Part shown: piece after piece, positions 38,701-40,332 of the stretch | How positions within the stretch are numbered: the first letter of the stretch is position 1 | Layout of the letters: each line of letters begins with the position of its first letter | Source of the DNA: Aphanothece hegewaldii CCALA 016 | GTDB taxonomy: Bacteria > Cyanobacteriota > Cyanobacteriia > Cyanobacteriales > Microcystaceae | Assembly: GCF_003007785.1 (NCBI RefSeq) | Contig: NZ_PXOH01000038.1 | Location: 1-40,332, forward strand | Direction of reading: 5' to 3' | DNA length: 40,332 nucleotides | Made by a program: the position numbers and the translations under genes | The notes under the pieces: model-generated | What the model was told of the DNA's origin: nothing | Database searches by the model: none | Seen by the model: only the letters and a program-made list of their open reading frames with translations

Positions 38701-40161
38701 ACGATCTTCGCTTTCCCACGCTTGTTCACCTGCGATCAGATCAAGAAACTGTTTTGCCTTTTTCAATAGTCGTTCTTCATTGAGTTTTGGCAGTTTAATT
38801 ACATTAATCACTCGCTCTAAAATTGTTTGCCATGCTTGCCGTAACTCTGGCGAAAAGTCTGGCACATACTTTTCAAACAAGGTGAACATTGTATCACCAA
38901 TGGCAGGATAAGCACAGGTTGGAACATCAGCAAAGCTATGGACTTGCCCTAAAAATCTGAGTTCTTGCAGCATTTCTTCGCTACTACCACTTTGCAGACA
39001 ACGCATCAAAAATTCTAAAGCTTGGAATAAGTGTAGCGAGAGATAATCCATGTCTGCTCGTCCAAAAATCGGCAGCACAAATGGATATTTCTCGAACAGA
39101 ATTTGATAAAACTCCATCCCCATTTCCTGCTTATTTTGGCTAAATACCGACCAAGAGGCTATCATTTGTTGTAGCATTTCGGGGGGTAAAGCTTCTTCGT
39201 ACCGACGAACGGCTGCTGCCATTGGTAAGATAATGTAAGTATTAAAAAAGCGATAAAGGGCAGAATTTGACCCTAGACTCAAGTTTTCTAGATCGTATTC
39301 TTCTAAATAAGGAGTCGACGGAAGCATCCACATCCAGACTTGACGCGCTTTAAGCCAGTGTTGCGATCGCATTCCCAGATCGGCAAACAACGCCCCATAT
39401 TCTTCTACTGTATCGAATCCGTCTCCTTTTTCGGGCGGAACTCCCATCAATGGTTCGCCTATTATTATTTGCGTTTCGGGTTGAAGCTGATGTACGGCAC
39501 AATCAAACAATTCATAAAAAAAATCACTCATACTGCCGAGTGCTTCACCAAATAAGTATTCTAACTCAGGTTCTTCTAACAACAGCCGTTTTAAAAATTT
39601 CTCCATTTGCAGTTCTTTCCAAGCACGAAGCTTGTTCCACACATCTTTAATAATGACTTCTTCTGAAGGGGATAAAGTCACGGCTTCTGGGAGTTCAACT
39701 GGTACTTGATTGTTGGTTTGCAGTCTGTGTCTTTTGTAACCGTTTTGGTTATTTAAGAGTGAAATGGTGTTATTATTGATCTCATTCGTACTCTGGGTCA
39801 AACGCGCTTTTAGTTTTAATTGTGGTGCTTGATTCCAAGTAGTGATCGGAAATTCTAGGTCTGTGTTGCTGTTCCCATTAAGGTATTCTTGGGTTTTAAA
39901 GGTAATTTCTCCCGCATCTTCCCAAGGATGGCTAATATCTCCTTCTCGATAGCAAAAGGTAATAGCGATCGTACAATCACCTTTATTCTTCAACTCTACC
40001 AACCAACTTGGCTGCATCCGAGCGAATAAGTCTTTTTCTAATAAATTCTGTCCCTCATTAGACAGAATTTTGACGCGACATTTATACTTGTAGTGGTTAG
40101 CAGCAGGAAAATCAGTAGCAGAGATTTCGCTGAGATGAATGATTCGTGAATACTCTTGCAT
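35767..40161 (-). CDS. nos: Cyanobacterial nitric oxide synthase, full-length with globin and reductase domains
   Basis: From ATG 40161 the protein is about 1464 residues (a TTG at 40191 would add ten). Residues 1-155 are unknown; about 162-455 look like two globin modules with candidate proximal His 268 and 408. The NOS oxygenase spans about 480-815: heme Cys 525 in RNASKCVGRIAWNN and the arginine-binding Glu 705 in NGWYMDTEIM. Then comes an FMN flavodoxin domain (LYASETGTAE, 851-860) and a FAD/NADPH reductase (RLYSISSSP, GPGTGVSPLIAFLQYRE, YYVCGDAKMADDV). It would oxidise L-arginine to NO and citrulline with NADPH, and the globin could turn NO into nitrate, as reported for the Synechococcus PCC 7335 enzyme. 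No basic calmodulin-binding helix is seen between oxygenase and FMN domain. HIP1 sites at 36385, 38545 and 39363 lie inside the gene. Confidence 0.96.
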   Translation of the reverse strand: MQEYSRIIHLSEISATDFPAANHYKYKCRVKILSNEGQNLLEKDLFARMQPSWLVELKNKGDCTIAITFCYREGDISHPWEDAGEITFKTQEYLNGNSNTDLEFPITTWNQAPQLKLKARLTQSTNEINNNTISLLNNQNGYKRHRLQTNNQVPVELPEAVTLSPSEEVIIKDVWNKLRAWKELQMEKFLKRLLLEEPELEYLFGEALGSMSDFFYELFDCAVHQLQPETQIIIGEPLMGVPPEKGDGFDTVEEYGALFADLGMRSQHWLKARQVWMWMLPSTPYLEEYDLENLSLGSNSALYRFFNTYIILPMAAAVRRYEEALPPEMLQQMIASWSVFSQNKQEMGMEFYQILFEKYPFVLPIFGRADMDYLSLHLFQALEFLMRCLQSGSSEEMLQELRFLGQVHSFADVPTCAYPAIGDTMFTLFEKYVPDFSPELRQAWQTILERVINVIKLPKLNEERLLKKAKQFLDLIAGEQAWESEDRSRRWQEIQEEVKATGTYTHTYEELAYGAQVAWRNASKCVGRIAWNNMVVRDRRNVTDPDEIFQELKEHVKIATNGGNLQITMTAFRPRQPKERWGIRVWNSQLYRYAAYKQADGSVMGDPANLALTDAIVKFGWQPPEPRTAYDILPVVIEVPGQEPKMYHWEKDEVLEVHIEHPTIPEFKDLGMRWYAIPAISNFSVHIGGINYGCIPFNGWYMDTEIMRDFLDEYRYNKMEEIAKVLKLDTSSEQTLWRDRVALELNIAILHSFQKAKVTMVDHQTASRQFLTHDLREKKAGRECPGDFGWVVPAAGGSACPVWHHQMRDFYLEPAYHHAADRWDVEDGIDLEKLTVVADEDGNKQDRILILYASETGTAEGFSRKAARQLQKFNSKVMALDECKMETLASEKLLLIVTSTFGNGEMPSNGKRFLQWLKQQPKGSLDGLNFSVLGIGSTVYEHFCAAGISVDKALVKAGANCIVPLHKGDEIKGQADTFKQWLNLISRVLGADDTSGDTTTSTGPKLTVSYLSDAEIASSPPVAVSSDSVPIIANDELLLEVIPGSRSTRYIVFDISDTDLQYETGDHVAVYPCNPPELVDRLCKRIGITPNSYFTAQYVASDDTTTEDKPPIAVPSSVGQVLGEELDLALREPFNDILSYLYSTAQHPQEKQRLETWLEILRQGEDHPDSLTLKKTITDQFMSVADLFDEFPSATITLEALLELLPKQKPRLYSISSSPVLYPNQIQITVGVLQITTDAGKTRQGLCSNYLAGLKVGDRVRISPRTSDFRPPANPLAPMLMVGPGTGVSPLIAFLQYREALQKQEISLGEACLYFGCRNHNDILYGEQLVKWQQQNVLTGLEIAYSRLNDRKVYVQTLLQEQATELWQLLSHPQCHYYVCGDAKMADDVFEVFMTIAKTVGQLSHIEAVEFFNNMKQEKRFFADVWGVQLNYKQAIKQVQKDNYSKAEKWLNRVQQSQEVLVNV

Positions 40162-40332
40162 ATTGGTCGAGAAGAGGGAAATAAGGCTCAAGAGAATAGT
40201 TTAAGTCAAGTGTGTACCTTATAGCTTTGAATAAAGTCTTGAAATACCTATTTTCTTAGTGGGACTTAAACACAAATCAAGCCCAAATAAACCCTAAACT
40301 TGCTTTGTAAGAAGCAAAGACATCCCTATTTT

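Noticed and set aside
40192..40332. Promoter of the NOS gene
   Set aside because: TATAAG- and TTGAC-like boxes exist on the minus strand, but spacing and position are not convincing; no regulator site could be named.

Overview
The window comes from a cyanobacterium. It opens with the last codons of psbA (photosystem II D1), carries psb30, vipp1, phylloquinone genes (isochorismate synthase, menA) and a carboxyl-terminal processing protease. It is AT-rich and studded with the cyanobacterial HIP1 octamer GCGATCGC. Short heptad repeats (STRR) typical of cyanobacteria occur at three places. No plasmid, phage or rRNA feature was seen; this looks like ordinary chromosome with a few accessory patches. 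The exact genus cannot be read from the sequence alone.

Layout. 1-2700: psbA end, a DMT-family transporter, tRNA-Ser(UGA), a metallophosphoesterase. 2714-5236: a large fusion of a degenerate sigma-54-activator-type AAA+ module with a membrane polyferredoxin. 5324-6432: two small toxin-antitoxin-like modules in convergent orientation, one with a frameshifted toxin. 6475-9741 (minus): a tight cluster of thioredoxin-like gene, class I aminotransferase, dprA and ureG. 9798-13033 (minus): vipp1, ftsZ, ftsQ. 13337-16656: Ctp protease, small conserved genes, psb30, and a manganese/cation exporter family (UPF0016) split in two half-size genes. 16799-22688: PHP phosphoesterase, nagA, purE, a polyamine-type ABC pair lacking permeases, tRNA-His, a DUF4359-like protein, a cupin. 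22886-25516: gyrA. 25841-27961: a STAND-type ATPase directly followed by sfsA. 27956-30568: isochorismate synthase and menA, divergently oriented. 30554-32471 (minus): LytR-CpsA-Psr protein and a lumenal pentapeptide protein. 32677-32788: four evenly spaced hairpins. 32839-34780: xisI and a B12-binding-type radical SAM gene. 34821-35749: two unrecognised genes. 35767-40161 (minus): a very large nitric oxide synthase.

The most remarkable gene is the nitric oxide synthase: a single chain of about 1464 residues with an N-terminal unknown region, two globin-like stretches, a full NOS oxygenase domain (heme Cys and arginine-binding Glu visible) and a complete FMN/FAD/NADPH reductase. This architecture matches the rare cyanobacterial NOS type described from Synechococcus PCC 7335. 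Its HIP1 sites suggest long residence in the genome. Other points to check are the degenerate AAA+/polyferredoxin fusion, the STAND ATPase-SfsA pair, a toxin gene broken exactly at a U UUU UUA slippery heptamer, two gene starts overlapping head-to-head on one CATG, the phased hairpin array, and heptad repeats that provide or abut stop codons of three genes.
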